Shown here piece by piece: positions 63,686-64,000 of a stretch of DNA of 64,000 nt. Position numbers and translations under genes: made by a program. Each line of letters begins with the position of its first letter. The stretch's first letter is position 1. The notes beneath the pieces were generated by a model, which saw only the letters and a list, made by a program, of their open reading frames with translations, had not been told where the DNA came from and did not search any database. Source of the stretch: Ignatzschineria larvae DSM 13226 (lineage in GTDB: Bacteria; Pseudomonadota; Gammaproteobacteria; Cardiobacteriales; Wohlfahrtiimonadaceae); NCBI RefSeq assembly GCF_038500265.1, contig NZ_CP150637.1, forward strand, positions 831,501 through 895,500. The letters run 5' to 3'.

Positions 63686-64000
63686 ATGAATATGCAACAG
63701 AATAGGCAACAGATTCGTCAACCGCTTTCTGCAACAGAATTATCTCAATATCTTACTTATCTTGTTTCTTGGTTAGAGGAGGAGCTTCGCTATCGCAATG
63801 CCAAAAATTTTATTTTTGGTGTCAGCGGCGGGGTGGATTCTGCTGTGGTTGCGGGAATCATGGCGCGTTATTTTCCAGATAAATCGATAGGTGTTTTGAT
63901 GCCATCACACAGTAATCCGCAAGATTTAGTGGATGCAGAGTTAGTGATGACACATTTTAATTTGCCCTATCATATTGTCGATTTGAGTGCGACTTTTGAT
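63686..64000 (+). CDS. nadE: NAD(+) synthase (5' part)
   Basis: The N-terminal 105 residues of an adenylating amidating enzyme that converts deamido-NAD to NAD; the gene runs off the right edge. The PP-loop ATP-binding motif FGVSGGVDSAVVAGIMARYF is near residues 46-65, followed by IGVLMPSHSNPQD, as in the ammonia-dependent NadE type. ATG at 63686 or the in-frame ATG at 63692 may be the start; AAGG lies upstream. Confidence 0.9.
   Translation, partial: MNMQQNRQQIRQPLSATELSQYLTYLVSWLEEELRYRNAKNFIFGVSGGVDSAVVAGIMARYFPDKSIGVLMPSHSNPQDLVDAELVMTHFNLPYHIVDLSATFD

Overview
The window looks like a chromosomal segment of a low-GC gammaproteobacterium. The proteins resemble those of the Cardiobacteriales, in the direction of Ignatzschineria or Wohlfahrtiimonas. 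That placement is an inference from gene content (cbb3 oxidase, GatCAB, a fused TrpC-TrpF, DgkA, ComEC) and base composition, not from a rRNA gene. There is no prophage and no CRISPR array. Housekeeping genes dominate, with a few accessory patches.

Layout. 1-2.4 kb: the 5' part of an iron/B12-type ABC permease (minus strand, running off the left edge) and a membrane-anchored metallophosphoesterase. 2.6-7.7 kb: a tryptophan operon with a sigma-70 promoter, a 22-residue leader peptide carrying tandem Trp codons, an attenuator, then trpD, trpC-trpF fused, trpB and trpA; trpE and trpG are absent. 7.9-14.3 kb: a small membrane protein, a type III restriction-modification pair (mod, res), and a complete 1,200-bp IS3-family element with a 4-bp target duplication. 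14.3-17.6 kb: a His-rich isochorismatase-like hydrolase, an SLC13-type transporter with RCK domains, and two ungapped 172-bp GC-rich direct repeats. 17.7-21.6 kb (minus): a PuuP-like amine permease, an ATC-hydrolase-family protein and a trimethylamine monooxygenase (Tmm), plausibly an amine/sulfur scavenging patch. 22-26.8 kb (minus): MscS-like channel, aroC, ybeD, cysS. 27.3-28.6 kb: a Bcr/CflA drug transporter bracketed by two copies of a short mobile repeat. 28.9-37.8 kb (minus): dnaJ, dnaK with a heat-shock promoter, a YggS protein, an NtrX-like regulator with a decayed AAA+ domain, and topA. 38-41.2 kb: a tiny membrane protein, dgkA, tsaD and a dGTPase. 41.4-51.1 kb: the cbb3 oxidase ccoNOQP behind an FNR box, then the assembly genes ccoG, fixH, ccoI and ccoS. 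51.1-54.7 kb: gatC, gatA, gatB. 55.3-63.7 kb: an orphan DeoR regulator, comEC (minus), a YchJ protein, ilvD, two identical tRNA-Asn genes, a nicotinate phosphoribosyltransferase and the start of nadE.

Functional links: aroC supplies chorismate for the trp pathway; ccoNOQP and ccoGHIS build one microaerobic oxidase; GatCAB together with tRNA-Asn is consistent with amidation of mischarged tRNAs; the phosphoribosyltransferase and nadE form consecutive steps of NAD salvage.

The most unusual non-gene structure is a dispersed intergenic repeat of about 175 bp (five copies) with imperfect terminal inverted repeats starting TATAGT, resembling a MITE of the Correia type. Other points worth attention are the octamer microsatellite at the start of ccoI, the 172-bp repeat pair after the SLC13 gene, the trp attenuator placed directly before trpD, and two proteins (NtrX-like, ComEC) that keep their fold but have lost catalytic motifs.
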